Shown here: positions 33,504 through 42,988 of the stretch, piece by piece
Layout of the letters: each line of letters opens with the position of its first letter
Numbering within the stretch: the first letter of the stretch is position 1
Source of the DNA: Anaerolineae bacterium
Lineage (GTDB): Bacteria; Chloroflexota; Anaerolineae; Aggregatilineales; Phototrophicaceae
Assembly (NCBI GenBank): GCA_022821805.1
Contig: JAJECX010000043.1
Span: 62,001 to 126,000, forward strand
DNA: 64,000 bases
Reading direction: 5' to 3'
Made by a program: the position numbers and the translations under genes
Notes under the pieces: generated by a model
What the model saw: only the letters and a program-made list of their open reading frames with translations
Told to the model about the DNA's origin: nothing
Database searches by the model: none

Positions 33504-34484
33504 CTAATCCCAGAATTCGTCCCATTCCTGCCGAAAGGCGGTCAGTCCTTCTTTGACGTTGAAGGCGCGCCGTCCCAGCGCTTTCGCCGTCTTATCAGTG
33601 CTCAATCGCGTGCGATAGGGGATGCCGATATGGCGCATCTGGTCAAGCGCCGACTCATCGGTTCTCGTCGGCATGATCAAGGCGGGATCGGCTTCAAAGG
33701 CGGAAGCGATCTGGCGCGCCAGGTCAATGCGGCTGATCGCTTCACTGCCGCAGCAGTGGAATATGGAACTGCCAGTGTCTACGCGGCAGCCCGTGCCATC
33801 GTGCCGCGCCAGCCGCAGCAGCATATCGGCGCAGTCGGAGGCAAGTGTCGGGTGCGCCACATCGTTGACTTTCGGTCCAGTCCAGACCTCGGCAGGCAAA
33901 CCAGCCGCCAGGCGATAGATTGCGTAAACCGAAAAGTCGAAGCCCAAGCCATTGTCTTTGCGCGCCAGCGATGGCGCCGCGTAATTCAAGCCGTAGATGC
34001 CCGCCAGCCGGCCGACGGCGTAATCCAAGCCGTCCAGCGCGCCCAGATCGCGCTCGGAAGCCATCTTCATCACACCGTAAAAGTTCACTGGATTCGGCGG
34101 TGATGTCTCATCGACCAGATCGACTTGCCCGTCGAACACCCAGTCAGAAGAGACGAATACCAGGCGCGCGCCAACTTCGCGGCAGGCTTGTGCCAGGGCG
34201 CGCGTCCCATCGACCATGATCGACCAGCACAGCGCCCGATTCTCGAACATGAAGAGTTGATCCAGGATAGCGGCGCAATGGATGACGGCGTCTGGCTTGT
34301 ATTTCGCAATGGATGCGCGGATAGCTTCGTGATCGGCAAAGTTCAGCGGGTCGAGCTGGTAGTCGACCTGCCATTCTGGTTCGGGACCATATTGCGAGGC
34401 GATGATTTCTATATTCTGCCGGCGCGCCAGCCGGATGATATTGCTGCCGACCAAGCCGGTGCCGCCGGTGACGTAGAGTCGCAT
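33504..34484 (-). CDS. NAD-dependent epimerase/reductase, RmlD-like extended SDR
   Basis: Extended short-chain dehydrogenase of 326 aa. NAD-binding GGTGLVG begins at residue 7; DAVIHCAA and VFVSSDWVFDGQ follow; the catalytic Tyr-Lys is YGVMK. It resembles dTDP-4-dehydrorhamnose reductase and sugar-nucleotide epimerases, but the other dTDP-rhamnose genes are absent. In this catabolic operon it more likely oxidises or reduces a free sugar or sugar acid. 27 bp before the sulfatase gene, 30 bp after the RraA-like gene. Confidence 0.88.
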   Translation of the reverse strand: MRLYVTGGTGLVGSNIIRLARRQNIEIIASQYGPEPEWQVDYQLDPLNFADHEAIRASIAKYKPDAVIHCAAILDQLFMFENRALCWSIMVDGTRALAQACREVGARLVFVSSDWVFDGQVDLVDETSPPNPVNFYGVMKMASERDLGALDGLDYAVGRLAGIYGLNYAAPSLARKDNGLGFDFSVYAIYRLAAGLPAEVWTGPKVNDVAHPTLASDCADMLLRLARHDGTGCRVDTGSSIFHCCGSEAISRIDLARQIASAFEADPALIMPTRTDESALDQMRHIGIPYRTRLSTDKTAKALGRRAFNVKEGLTAFRQEWDEFWD

Positions 34485-34514
34485 GTCAGTCTCCCGATGG
34501 GCAGTTTCGAATCA

Positions 34515-35231
34515 TCAAGAGCTGCGGACGCGCGCGCTCAAGTCGGCGATGCGGGTCTTCATTTCGCCATAGGCGTCGCGCAGCTGCGTCAGGGTGGCCG
34601 ATCCGCTTTGCGCCGTCGAAATGACCACCGCCTCGGCCGCGGCGTATTCGGCGCAGGCATCAGCGGCATCAGCCGCGATCTCGCGCGGAATCGTAGTCAC
34701 GCCGTTGGCGTCGCCGTGAAGCAAATCATCGGGATAAACGTCTATGCCGCCGACTTGCACCGGAACTTGCAGATCGAGCAGGTGCATATAACCGTGCGCG
34801 CAGACGATGCCATTGTAAAAGACGGGAAAGTTGAGCGGCTCAATCCCGACGAAATCCCGCCCCGGTCCATTGGTGACCAAACCCGCGGCGCCGACGGCTT
34901 TGAAAGAGTTGCAGAACACATCGCCGAAGTTCGCCGCTTGTCCTCCGGTATCGAGATTCTGCAAGACGATCACGGGCGGACCCGATAGCTCGTCAAATCG
35001 GCTGATGAGATCGGGCACGGCTGGGACCGCGCGCTCGGGCAATTCGGCAAAGGTGCGGCAGGTCGCGGTCGATGCGAAGCCGACCATCGGCGGCAGTTCG
35101 GGGAAAGCGGCCACGATCTCGCGCGTCATAAAGCCGCGATTGCGTGGCCTGACCTCGAAGAGCTCAATGACATTTGCAACCGTCGCCGAATCAAATTCGC
35201 GCAGCTTGTCCAATGCGGATTTTTCAACCAT
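34515..35231 (-). CDS. RraA-like / 4-hydroxy-4-methyl-2-oxoglutarate aldolase family
   Basis: 238 aa of the RraA-like fold. The family signature appears as DDLLHGDANGVTTIPREI, with the metal-binding Asp, and VVIVLQNL/GPGRDFVGI segments are in place. Members include HMG/oxaloacetate aldolases that cleave branched 2-oxo acids to pyruvate, and true RraA regulators of RNase E. The operon context (sulfatase, dehydrogenases, ComA-like lyase) favours an aldolase or decarboxylase for a sugar-derived oxo acid. Confidence 0.85.
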   Translation of the reverse strand: MVEKSALDKLREFDSATVANVIELFEVRPRNRGFMTREIVAAFPELPPMVGFASTATCRTFAELPERAVPAVPDLISRFDELSGPPVIVLQNLDTGGQAANFGDVFCNSFKAVGAAGLVTNGPGRDFVGIEPLNFPVFYNGIVCAHGYMHLLDLQVPVQVGGIDVYPDDLLHGDANGVTTIPREIAADAADACAEYAAAEAVVISTAQSGSATLTQLRDAYGEMKTRIADLSARVRSS

Positions 35232-35252
35232 TTGGAACTCTCCTGGTTCTAT

Positions 35253-36074
35253 TCATCTTTGGGGCTTTGTCGGTAAGAGTGGCGCGCGCATCGTTTCGAC
35301 GTACATCGCTTGGCTGGGCATGACATTGGCTACATTGGCGTTCTCGCCAAAGAGATCAAAATACATTCGCAAATCCTCGCGCCAGCGCATGGGTCCTTCT
35401 TTGGGCGAGGTAGCCTCAAAAACGAGATTCTCAAGCCCAAGCGCATCGACCACTTTGCCAATTTCGCGCGCGGTATTTTCGCCCTGGAGGTCAAATTCTT
35501 CGTGGTCAATCATGACCATGAAAGCGCCGTCCTCCAAGGCGGGTGCAAGGCCGCGCAAAATCTCGTCGGCGCTTGCGGCGCGCGGCGCCAGGCTTTGATT
35601 CCAGTGATAAATCGGATGGTGCTCCTGTATGACGCGCATGCCCAGATCAAGCGCCAGCTTGCGCCAGGCTTTCCATTGAGCGGGGCTAATCTCGTCGGTG
35701 GTGTTCATGAATTCGATGACGCGGAATCCCAACGCGCGCCCTGCCTTAATGGCGCTTTCAACGGCGCCGCGCTGGTAGGCTTGCATGAAGAATGTATGAT
35801 CCAGATACGGCTCGACGCCGAAGCGTTGATAGGCTGCGATCTTGCGTTTCAACCAAGCATGCGGGCTGAAGATGACCTGCGTGGTGACGATCTTGACGAA
35901 GTCCAATCGCTCCGCCGCCACTTCGAGGAAGTCTTCCAGCTCGACCAAGCCCATGCGCTCGATATAACGCGGCGCTTCGTCGTAACCGACATCCTTAAGC
36001 CATGTTTGCCGCAAGCGGCGCGGCTTGGGATGCGAGGGCACGTCAAACACTTCTTTCATGGTTGGGGATGGCAT
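35253..36074 (-). CDS. Phosphosulfolactate synthase (ComA)-family protein, divergent
   Basis: TIM-barrel protein of 273 aa that I assign to the ComA family: LVELEDFLEVAAERLDFVKI, LKRKIAAYQRFGVEPYLDHTFF, ALGFRVIEFMNTTDEI, LGMRVIQEH, then LENLVFEATSP and NANVANVMPSQAMYVETMRAPL all line up in order with the archaeal enzyme. ComA adds sulfite to phosphoenolpyruvate in coenzyme M synthesis. From memory of that enzyme, the DKG, GWGTS and EISDG motifs are changed here, so a different reaction is likely. GAGG precedes ATG 36074. Operon: MDR dehydrogenase upstream (30 bp), RraA-like downstream (21 bp). Confidence 0.75.
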   Translation of the reverse strand: MPSPTMKEVFDVPSHPKPRRLRQTWLKDVGYDEAPRYIERMGLVELEDFLEVAAERLDFVKIVTTQVIFSPHAWLKRKIAAYQRFGVEPYLDHTFFMQAYQRGAVESAIKAGRALGFRVIEFMNTTDEISPAQWKAWRKLALDLGMRVIQEHHPIYHWNQSLAPRAASADEILRGLAPALEDGAFMVMIDHEEFDLQGENTAREIGKVVDALGLENLVFEATSPKEGPMRWREDLRMYFDLFGENANVANVMPSQAMYVETMRAPLLPTKPQR

Positions 36075-36104
36075 GTCATTTCCTCTTTTGCGGCTTGATA
36101 GGAT

Positions 36105-37097
36105 TTAATTCCAGTCGATCACAATGCCGATGGCATCAGGGTCCCAGCTGGCCAGAAGCTCATAGGCGGCTTCAATATCTTGAAAGCAAAAGCGATGCGT
36201 GATCAGGGGCTGGACGGCGACGCGCCTGTTCTGGATCAGGCGAAGCGCGGCGCACTGTTCTTCACGCTGCGTCCACCAGCCGGGGGCGGCGGCAAGCCGA
36301 TAGGTGGTGCTGATATGGGCGCCGATGAGCGTGAGCCCGCGCTTATGCACCTGCTTGTAGAAGTCAAAAGACTCGGTTGCGCCGCGCGAACTGCCTAGCA
36401 GCGCGAGGCGTCCGCCGAAGGCTGCAATCTGGCAGGCGGTCTCCAAAGCGGCTGGATTGCCTGTGGCTTCGATGACTACGGGAACGCCCTGCGAGAGCGC
36501 GCTTGCGCTTTGCGCGAATTCAGCTGTCTGATCAACTTGAATCGTTACATCGGCGCCGAGACTCTCCGCCCGCTTCAGGCGTCTGCTATCGCTATCGATG
36601 GCGATGGCTGGCAGGGCGCCGGCAGCGCGACAGACTTGCAGCGCCAGCAAGCCAACCAAGCCCGCGCCGATGACGGCGGCCGCTTCGCCAACTTCGAGCC
36701 GCGTCTTTCTTACCGCCTGCAGCGATATTGCCAGCAGCTGGAAAAACGTCGCCTCTTCATCGTTCATATTCGCATCAAGCTTGTGGCAGTTCTCCGCTCT
36801 GGCAATGACGTGGCTGGCGTGCCGCGAACGGCTGGCGACTCGGTCGCCGACAGTCAGCCCGTCGACTGCGCTGCCGACCTCGATTACCTCGCCGACGTGA
36901 CTGTAGCCAGTTGCTTTTGGATACTGCACAGCGAGGCCCGGCAATTTCAGCAGCAGCGCTCGTTCCGTCCCGGGGCTGATCAGCGTCTTGTTCGTCCGAA
37001 TCAAGACTTCGTCCGCGGCGAGCGGCGGCAATTCCGCGCTCTCCAGGCGAACCTGGCCGGGCGCGGCAACGATAATAGACTGGCAGACAATGGACAT
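36105..37097 (-). CDS. Medium-chain dehydrogenase, zinc-independent-looking
   Basis: 330 aa, two-domain MDR fold: GroES-like N-terminus, then a Rossmann domain with VIGAGLVGLLALQVCRAAG. At the place of the catalytic zinc Cys the sequence reads ISPGTERALL, the pattern of BchC-like and related oxidoreductases rather than zinc alcohol dehydrogenases; GYSHVGEVIEVGSAV and GDRVASRSRHASHV are kept. It probably oxidises a secondary alcohol of a sugar derivative. First gene of the five-gene operon that ends with the sulfatase. Confidence 0.88.
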   Translation of the reverse strand: MSIVCQSIIVAAPGQVRLESAELPPLAADEVLIRTNKTLISPGTERALLLKLPGLAVQYPKATGYSHVGEVIEVGSAVDGLTVGDRVASRSRHASHVIARAENCHKLDANMNDEEATFFQLLAISLQAVRKTRLEVGEAAAVIGAGLVGLLALQVCRAAGALPAIAIDSDSRRLKRAESLGADVTIQVDQTAEFAQSASALSQGVPVVIEATGNPAALETACQIAAFGGRLALLGSSRGATESFDFYKQVHKRGLTLIGAHISTTYRLAAAPGWWTQREEQCAALRLIQNRRVAVQPLITHRFCFQDIEAAYELLASWDPDAIGIVIDWN

Positions 37098-37250
37098 GTC
37101 GTTAGTGTACTGCTTGACGTCTCAGCATGAAAGACCACTAAGGGCAAAGAGCGAATCTGCTGCCGTCTTATTGACGCAGCTCGTCATGATGGTCGAAACA
37201 ACCATTGGGTTGGTACAATCTGGGCGAATGGATTGCATTGGAATTTGCCT

Positions 37251-38279
37251 ATGCGCACGAGCAAAGTTATTCACATCGTCAGCTGCCATGCCGAAGGGGA
37301 AGTGGGAAACGTGATCGTTGGCGGCGTACCCCCGCCACCCGGTGATTCCCTGTGGGAACAGTCTCGCTGGATCTCGCGGGATCAGTCGCTGCGGCGGTTT
37401 GTACTCAATGAGCCGCGCGGTGGCGTTTTTAAGCATGTCAGCTTGTTGGTCCCGCCGAAACATCCGGACGCCGCCCACGGTTTCATCATCATGGAGCCGG
37501 AACACACGCCGCCGATGTCGGGCTCGAACGCGATCTGCGTCGCCACCGTGCTGCTGGATACAGGCATGATCGAGATGACCGAGCCGGAGACGAACTTCTG
37601 GCTCGAGGCGCCGGCTGGCCCCGTGCCTATCCGCGCCCATTGCCGCGATAGCAAGGCGCAGAGCATCGAGATTCAGAATGTGCCGTCCTTTGTGGATAAA
37701 CTCGATGGGCAACTGGAAGTTGAAGGCTTGGGAACGCTGGCGGCGGATGTCGCTTACGGCGGTGACAGTTTTGTCTTGGTTGACGCGCGCGACTTGGGAT
37801 TCGCGGTCGAGCCGGACGAAGCGCTTGATCTGGCGCGGATGGGCGCGCGCATCACCGCCGCCGCCAATGAACAGTTTGGCTTCCAGCATCCGATTCACGC
37901 GGAGTGGAATCACATCAGCTTTTGCCAGTTCACGCTGCCGGTCGAGCGGCGCAATGGTCGCCTGATCGGACGCAATACGGTCGCCATCGATCCGGGCAAG
38001 CTGGATCGGTCACCCTGCGGCACCGGCTGCTCGGCGCGCCTTGCCGTGCTTCATGCGCGCGGCGAAATCGGCATTGGCGAAAGCTTCATCGCCCATTCGA
38101 TCATCGGTTCGCGCTTCGACTGTCATATCAGCGACACGGCAACGGTTGGCGAACGCTCGGCGGTGGTGCCAAGAATACGCGGGCGCGCCTGGATCACCGG
38201 TACGCAGCAACTGATGCTAGATCCGGATGACCCTTGGCCCCTGGGTTATCGACTGACCGATACCTGGCCCAAGCGCTGA
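37251..38279 (+). CDS. Proline racemase family: hydroxyproline dehydratase or epimerase
   Basis: 342 aa. Catalytic positions: the first, usually Cys in MCGHG, is Ser (S90 in PPMSGSNAI); the second is C256 in [16 protein letters not shown]. Family knowledge: Cys/Cys members are proline racemases or 4-hydroxyproline epimerases, while replacement of the first Cys is associated with trans-3-hydroxy-L-proline dehydratases, although mixed activities occur. The start at ATG 37251 has GGAA 7 bases upstream. It is convergent with the GH127 operon, 6 bp apart. Role inferred: use of hydroxyproline from glycoproteins or collagen-like polymers. Confidence 0.88.
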   Translation: MRTSKVIHIVSCHAEGEVGNVIVGGVPPPPGDSLWEQSRWISRDQSLRRFVLNEPRGGVFKHVSLLVPPKHPDAAHGFIIMEPEHTPPMSGSNAICVATVLLDTGMIEMTEPETNFWLEAPAGPVPIRAHCRDSKAQSIEIQNVPSFVDKLDGQLEVEGLGTLAADVAYGGDSFVLVDARDLGFAVEPDEALDLARMGARITAAANEQFGFQHPIHAEWNHISFCQFTLPVERRNGRLIGRNTVAIDPGKLDRSPCGTGCSARLAVLHARGEIGIGESFIAHSIIGSRFDCHISDTATVGERSAVVPRIRGRAWITGTQQLMLDPDDPWPLGYRLTDTWPKR

Positions 38280-38285
38280 ACACGG

Positions 38286-40175
38286 TCAACCGCGATTGAG
38301 CCAGACGGTCATCTGACCTTCCCCGCGATGCCCCCAAGCGTAGTAAGGAATGGCGCTGAATTCGACGGCGCCGCCGTCTTTCTCCAGCGCCTGACCGCGT
38401 ATCGTCGTGAGGCCGCCCAGCAGCTTGGGCTGATGTTCCGCCTGCAATTGGCTCGAATCCGGCAAAGCCAGATCGAGCACAGGCGAATCGTTGTCAGCCG
38501 ACTCAAGCGCGTAAACGAGCGGTCCTCTTTCGAGCGCCACTTTGCCCTGCAGGTCGGCGACCGCATCGTTTGCGATTGCGCGCTGTATCGTCAGCGGCAG
38601 CTTCAATTCAATCCGCGTTGTTCCAGTCCAACGGCGCGAAATGGTGGCGTAACCGGCGTCCAGCTCAAGCGGCGTCTCAGCGCCATCGACGCGCAAAGAC
38701 GGCGAGTCGCCTGCGCCGTCGAGGTAGCGGTAGAGCTCGCCGGGAAGGGGCTGACCCCGAGCGAATGCGGGAATCCGCAGCTTCAGATCGAATGTTGCCG
38801 CTTCTGACAGGGTCACATCAAGCTGGATGTCGCCTGACCAGGGATAGTCGGTTGTTAGTTCCAGCCGCGCTTTGGCGCCAGCGAGTGAAAGTTCGGCGCT
38901 TCCCGCGATATAGAGATTGACGAAAACTGCGTTGTCGCGCAGAGCGTAAATATAGCCGGAAAGGGAAGGCAGCAGGCGCACGATGTTGGTCGGGCAGCAA
39001 GAGGTCTGATACCAGGGTTGACGACTCATCGCTATTTCGCGATTGAAGCGATACTCCCCGTCACATGCCAGGGGATTGACGTAATAGAACGATTGCCCAT
39101 CCATTCCGACGCCCGACAAGAATCCGTTGTACAACGCGCGTTCGAGGATATCGATATGCTTCGCCTCGCCGGTCAGCAGAAACAGGCGATGATTCCAGAG
39201 GATGTTGGCTTGGGCGGCGCAGGTTTCGTTGTAGGCGGTCAGGTTGGGCAATTCGTAGTCGGCGCCGAAGGCTTCCCCATCATGGCGCGCGCCGATTCCG
39301 CCGGTGAGCGCCAGCTTCTTGCCGACCACGTTTTCCCACAGTCCGACGGCGGCTGCGGCGTATGCGGCGTCGCCATAAAGGGCGGCGATGTCGGTCATTG
39401 CGGCGTACATATAGCCGGCGCGGACGGCGTGACCAACCGCCTCGCGCTGCTCGATGACCGGCAGATGATCCTGGCAGTTGGGTCCATACAATTCACGGAC
39501 CTTCGTCTGACCGCGCTCATCGAGGAAGAACCGCGCCAAGCGCAGATAACGCGCATCGCCAGTCGCGCGGTAGAGCGCCACCAAGCCGATCTCGATCTCC
39601 TGATGCCCCGGCACATCGCGCAGTTTGTCGGGACCAAATACGGAGTCGATCAGATCGGCATTCGCTAGCGCGACATCGAGGAACGCTCGCCTGCCTGTCG
39701 CTTGAAAATAGGCGACCGCCGCTTCATACATGTGGCCCACGTTGTAGAGCTCGTGGTTGACGGCTAGATTTGACCAGCGCTCTGGTCCGCAATGTTCGGG
39801 CGCGTTTTCGGGGTCGATCGTGCGCGCGGTGTAGAGATAGCCGTCAGCTTCCTGCGCGGCGGCAACTTTGGCGATGAGGTCGTCAAGGTAGGCTTCCAGA
39901 GCGGGATCGGGCGCGATTTGAAGGGCATAAGCGGCGCCTTGCATCACCTTGAAGACATCGGAATCATTGTAGTAGATGCCTTGATGCGGACCATCCATGA
40001 GCCCGCCTGCCTTGGCGAAGTTATCAATGCGGCCCGTCTCTTCACACTTCTCAAAGTCGTACGGAATCGTAACGCCAATGGCGGTGTCAATGCGACGTTT
40101 CCAGAAATCGTCAGCGATCGTCACGTTGGTAAAGGGCACGGGTTGGATTGGATAGTCGCCATATTCAGCGCTCAT
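38286..40175 (-). CDS. GH127 beta-L-arabinofuranosidase
   Basis: Glycoside hydrolase of 629 aa with an (alpha/alpha)6 barrel and C-terminal beta-domains. The zinc and nucleophile set of the Bifidobacterium enzyme HypBA1 (Glu338, Cys340, Cys417, Cys418) is recognisable as E317 and C319 in NETCA and C393-C394 in SCCPTN, with similar spacing. The enzyme family releases beta-L-arabinofuranose, notably from hydroxyproline-linked arabino-oligosaccharides of plant extensins. No signal peptide: it acts on imported oligosaccharides. Its ATG overlaps the upstream gene's stop as ATGA. Last gene of the SBP-permease-permease-GH127-GH127 operon. Confidence 0.92.
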   Translation of the reverse strand: MSAEYGDYPIQPVPFTNVTIADDFWKRRIDTAIGVTIPYDFEKCEETGRIDNFAKAGGLMDGPHQGIYYNDSDVFKVMQGAAYALQIAPDPALEAYLDDLIAKVAAAQEADGYLYTARTIDPENAPEHCGPERWSNLAVNHELYNVGHMYEAAVAYFQATGRRAFLDVALANADLIDSVFGPDKLRDVPGHQEIEIGLVALYRATGDARYLRLARFFLDERGQTKVRELYGPNCQDHLPVIEQREAVGHAVRAGYMYAAMTDIAALYGDAAYAAAAVGLWENVVGKKLALTGGIGARHDGEAFGADYELPNLTAYNETCAAQANILWNHRLFLLTGEAKHIDILERALYNGFLSGVGMDGQSFYYVNPLACDGEYRFNREIAMSRQPWYQTSCCPTNIVRLLPSLSGYIYALRDNAVFVNLYIAGSAELSLAGAKARLELTTDYPWSGDIQLDVTLSEAATFDLKLRIPAFARGQPLPGELYRYLDGAGDSPSLRVDGAETPLELDAGYATISRRWTGTTRIELKLPLTIQRAIANDAVADLQGKVALERGPLVYALESADNDSPVLDLALPDSSQLQAEHQPKLLGGLTTIRGQALEKDGGAVEFSAIPYYAWGHRGEGQMTVWLNRG

Positions 40176-42067
40176 GCCATTTCCTTTTCTGCGCTCGCGA
40201 TGGGAAAAGCGGCGATTCTCAATTGCGTCGAGCCGAAGGGAATCAGCGTGATCTCTTCAACTGATTCCTCGGTGGAATGCGGACCGGCGTCGATATCGGC
40301 GGCGGAATTGTCTTGCAGCGTCCACTGCGGCAGCCGCCGTCCCGCGACCGTTAGGGTCACCGGCGGATCGTCCGTGGCAAAGGGAATCTCGCCCGGTGTC
40401 GCCTCTTCAACGCGTAAAGCGGCGAGGTCGGATTCATCTTCGAGAATCAAACCATAATTCCAGGGCGACCGGGGGTAGATCTCCCAGTCCGCATGTGGAA
40501 GCTCGCCGGCGATCTGTTTCCACTCCTCTTTGATTCGCAAGCCAAATAGGAGCGGACCGCGATAAACCGAGCGCAAGCCCTTGTGACCTTCGCTGAGCCG
40601 CGCGTCCATCGGTAGATCCAGCGTAAGGCGGTCGCCCGTTTGCCACCTTCGTCGGATCGTGTGGAAACTCGCCGGGGCGCGGACCTCGCTGGTCACCCCG
40701 TTTATCGTCAGACGGGCATCATTCGCCCAATCCGGGATTCTCAGGTGAAAGTCGAACGCGCAGGGCGTATCCAACTCGAAGTCGAATGTTATCTCACCTT
40801 TGAATGGATAATCGGTCGTTTCAGTCACCGTGATCGGAACATCGTCAGCCACCGAGGTCGTGACCTGGCAAGGGGCATAAGCGACTGCAGCCAATCCGCT
40901 GTCCGGCGTCGCCATGAACAGGCTCTTGCTGAATTTAGGCCAGCCCTGGTGCATATTGGCGGTGCAGCAGCCATAATGCGGCTCCAGGCCGAAGATATTC
41001 GATGGGTCAGTATTGTCCGTCCAATTGCGCTTCGCCACCGTCGCCAGCGCCTGATTCACCTGCTGGTCATATTGATGCGCCCACATGTCGGGCGTGAAGG
41101 TGGCGGGGAAGGCATTAAAGGCGACGCGTTCCAATTGATCGCCGAAGAAGGGATCCCCGAGAATGCGCATCAGTTCTTCCAGCGAGAACATATACTCGCT
41201 GACGGCGCAGAGCTCGGACCCGCTGACCGGCGATGTGCCGTTGAGATGTTCGTCGCAGCTGAAGATGCCGCTGGGCTGGCCGTGATGCTTCATCAGGTTT
41301 TCGACGCCCAGGCGCGATGCCATCCGCTGCCAGGGCTTGCCCGTCTGTACATAGAAAACGCCGCCGGCTTTGACCCCCATCGCATTGTTGGGACCGTGCG
41401 TCATCATCCCGTGATTCCACTCTTTCAGCGGCAGAATGTGGCGCAGGCTGTAGTTCGCTTGCAAATCGAGCCAATCCAGCGTTCTGTTCATCAATTCTTG
41501 CGCCAGATTGAGCAAGAAAGCGTCGCCGGTGAAGTTGTAGAGCCAATGTACGGCCAATACGTTGTCCATCGCGCGCGCCCAGCCCCATAAGTAGAGCGGC
41601 TTCACCGGCAGTACGCGCAGCTGATAGCGGAAGTATGCCGTCATCAGCTGGAGGACACGCTCGTCGCGCGTCGCTTCGTAGTGCATCATCAGCACTTTAA
41701 GCATGATCATGCGGGGCCACCAGTCGGGATCGCGCGTGCCGAAGTAACCGCGCTCGTCTTGGCTGTTCAGCGTCCATTCGATCCAGGGCTCTACCTTATT
41801 CAGCAGGCGCTCATCTTCGAGCAGATGGGCGAGGGGCAGCAAGCCATCGAGATAATAGGGTCCGCGTTCCCAGGAATCGCCGTCGCCGCCGAGCCAGCCG
41901 CTGTTCGGTCCCACATCGGGCCAGAATTCGTCGAGGTGACCCGTCAAGCCATTTGCCTGCACTTGAAGCTGTTTAAGCAGCCAGCCGCGCGGTTTGATGG
42001 CGCCAAGCGGCAGCGCTTGAAAGGCGGCTGGATACAGTGGCTCGCGATTTTGCGGCAGTTTGTCCAT
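40172..42067 (-). CDS. GH127-like (DUF1680) glycoside hydrolase
   Basis: 631 aa. It shares the barrel layout with its neighbour but is clearly a different subfamily: LGGDGDSWERGPYYLDGLLPLA, MMTHGPNNAMGVKAGGVFY. The catalytic Glu and Cys residues appear as E285 and C287 (SELCAVSE) and C367-C368 (HYGCCTAN). Related families GH127/GH146 cleave beta-L-arabinofuranosides, so a second linkage of the same glycan is the likely target. Cytoplasmic. Coupled by a 4-base overlap to the GH127 gene downstream; 24 bp after the MalG-like permease. Confidence 0.85.
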   Translation of the reverse strand: MDKLPQNREPLYPAAFQALPLGAIKPRGWLLKQLQVQANGLTGHLDEFWPDVGPNSGWLGGDGDSWERGPYYLDGLLPLAHLLEDERLLNKVEPWIEWTLNSQDERGYFGTRDPDWWPRMIMLKVLMMHYEATRDERVLQLMTAYFRYQLRVLPVKPLYLWGWARAMDNVLAVHWLYNFTGDAFLLNLAQELMNRTLDWLDLQANYSLRHILPLKEWNHGMMTHGPNNAMGVKAGGVFYVQTGKPWQRMASRLGVENLMKHHGQPSGIFSCDEHLNGTSPVSGSELCAVSEYMFSLEELMRILGDPFFGDQLERVAFNAFPATFTPDMWAHQYDQQVNQALATVAKRNWTDNTDPSNIFGLEPHYGCCTANMHQGWPKFSKSLFMATPDSGLAAVAYAPCQVTTSVADDVPITVTETTDYPFKGEITFDFELDTPCAFDFHLRIPDWANDARLTINGVTSEVRAPASFHTIRRRWQTGDRLTLDLPMDARLSEGHKGLRSVYRGPLLFGLRIKEEWKQIAGELPHADWEIYPRSPWNYGLILEDESDLAALRVEEATPGEIPFATDDPPVTLTVAGRRLPQWTLQDNSAADIDAGPHSTEESVEEITLIPFGSTQLRIAAFPIASAEKEMA

Positions 42068-42091
42068 GCTTTGTCCTAGGGATGCACTCGA

Positions 42092-42988
42092 TCAGTTTTT
42101 GACGGCGCCCCCCATGAGCCCGTCCATGTAATAGCGCTGCAGCGCCAGGAAAATAGCCAGGCTAGGGATGATGGAGACGATGACACCGGCTTGCAAGGCG
42201 CCCCAGTTCACATCGCCCCAAATGCCATAGCGAATCGTGGTGAGAAAGACGGGAAGCGTGAACTTGTCTTGGTCGGACATAAAGATGAGCGCGGCGAGGA
42301 ATTCGTTCCAGGAGTTGATGAAGGCGTAGATGGCAACAGTGACGATGCCCGGCAGGACGAGCCGCAGCATCAGGCGATAGAGTATGCTCAATGAGCCACA
42401 GCCGTCCAGCAGCGCCGATTCTTCGATTTCATGCGGAACGGCGAGGAAGCTGTTGCGCATCAGAAATATGCCGAAAGGAAGTTGGAAAGTAATGTATACG
42501 AGCGCGAGACCAAAGAGCGTGTCGTGCAGGTCGACCTGCACGATCATGACAAAAAGCGGGATCAAGATCGATTGAAAGGGAATCATCAGGGTGGAGAGCA
42601 CCATGATGAAAAGCACATTCTTGCCGGGAAAGTTGAAGCGCGCAAACCCATAGCCACCGAGCGTACTTAGCACAATGCTGCCCGCGACCGTTATCAGCGC
42701 GACAACCGTGCTGTTGTAGACATGCTGCGCGATGCCAATCTTGCCGTAGGTTGTGAGTTCCTCGTAGTTTTGCAGGGAGATTTCAGTCGGCAGATAGGTC
42801 GGCGGCACTGCTAGCGCCTCGGCCGGCAATTTGATCGAATTGACAAAGGACCAAGCAATCGGAAACAGGAAAAGCAAAGCCAGGACAATCAGAATCAGGT
42901 AGCGCAGCGCCAAGAGCGCGCGGCGTCGCAAGCGGCGGATTTCTTGCTGCGAGCGTTCGGTTTGGGCGAGATTGACAGGCGCGGTCAT
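42092..42988 (-). CDS. Sugar ABC permease, MalG-like (CUT1)
   Basis: 298 aa with six predicted membrane helices. The N-terminal cytoplasmic part is basic; the coupling (EAA) motif is HEIEESALLDGCGSLSILYR ... LVLPGIV. Typical CUT1 N-terminal pattern IAWSFVNSIKLPAEALA with the LQNYEEL motif. It pairs with the MalF-like subunit immediately upstream (no gap). With binding protein 44031-45281 it forms an arabino-oligosaccharide importer candidate. No ATPase lies in this operon; a shared MsmK-type ATPase elsewhere would be expected. Confidence 0.94.
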   Translation of the reverse strand: MTAPVNLAQTERSQQEIRRLRRRALLALRYLILIVLALLFLFPIAWSFVNSIKLPAEALAVPPTYLPTEISLQNYEELTTYGKIGIAQHVYNSTVVALITVAGSIVLSTLGGYGFARFNFPGKNVLFIMVLSTLMIPFQSILIPLFVMIVQVDLHDTLFGLALVYITFQLPFGIFLMRNSFLAVPHEIEESALLDGCGSLSILYRLMLRLVLPGIVTVAIYAFINSWNEFLAALIFMSDQDKFTLPVFLTTIRYGIWGDVNWGALQAGVIVSIIPSLAIFLALQRYYMDGLMGGAVKN

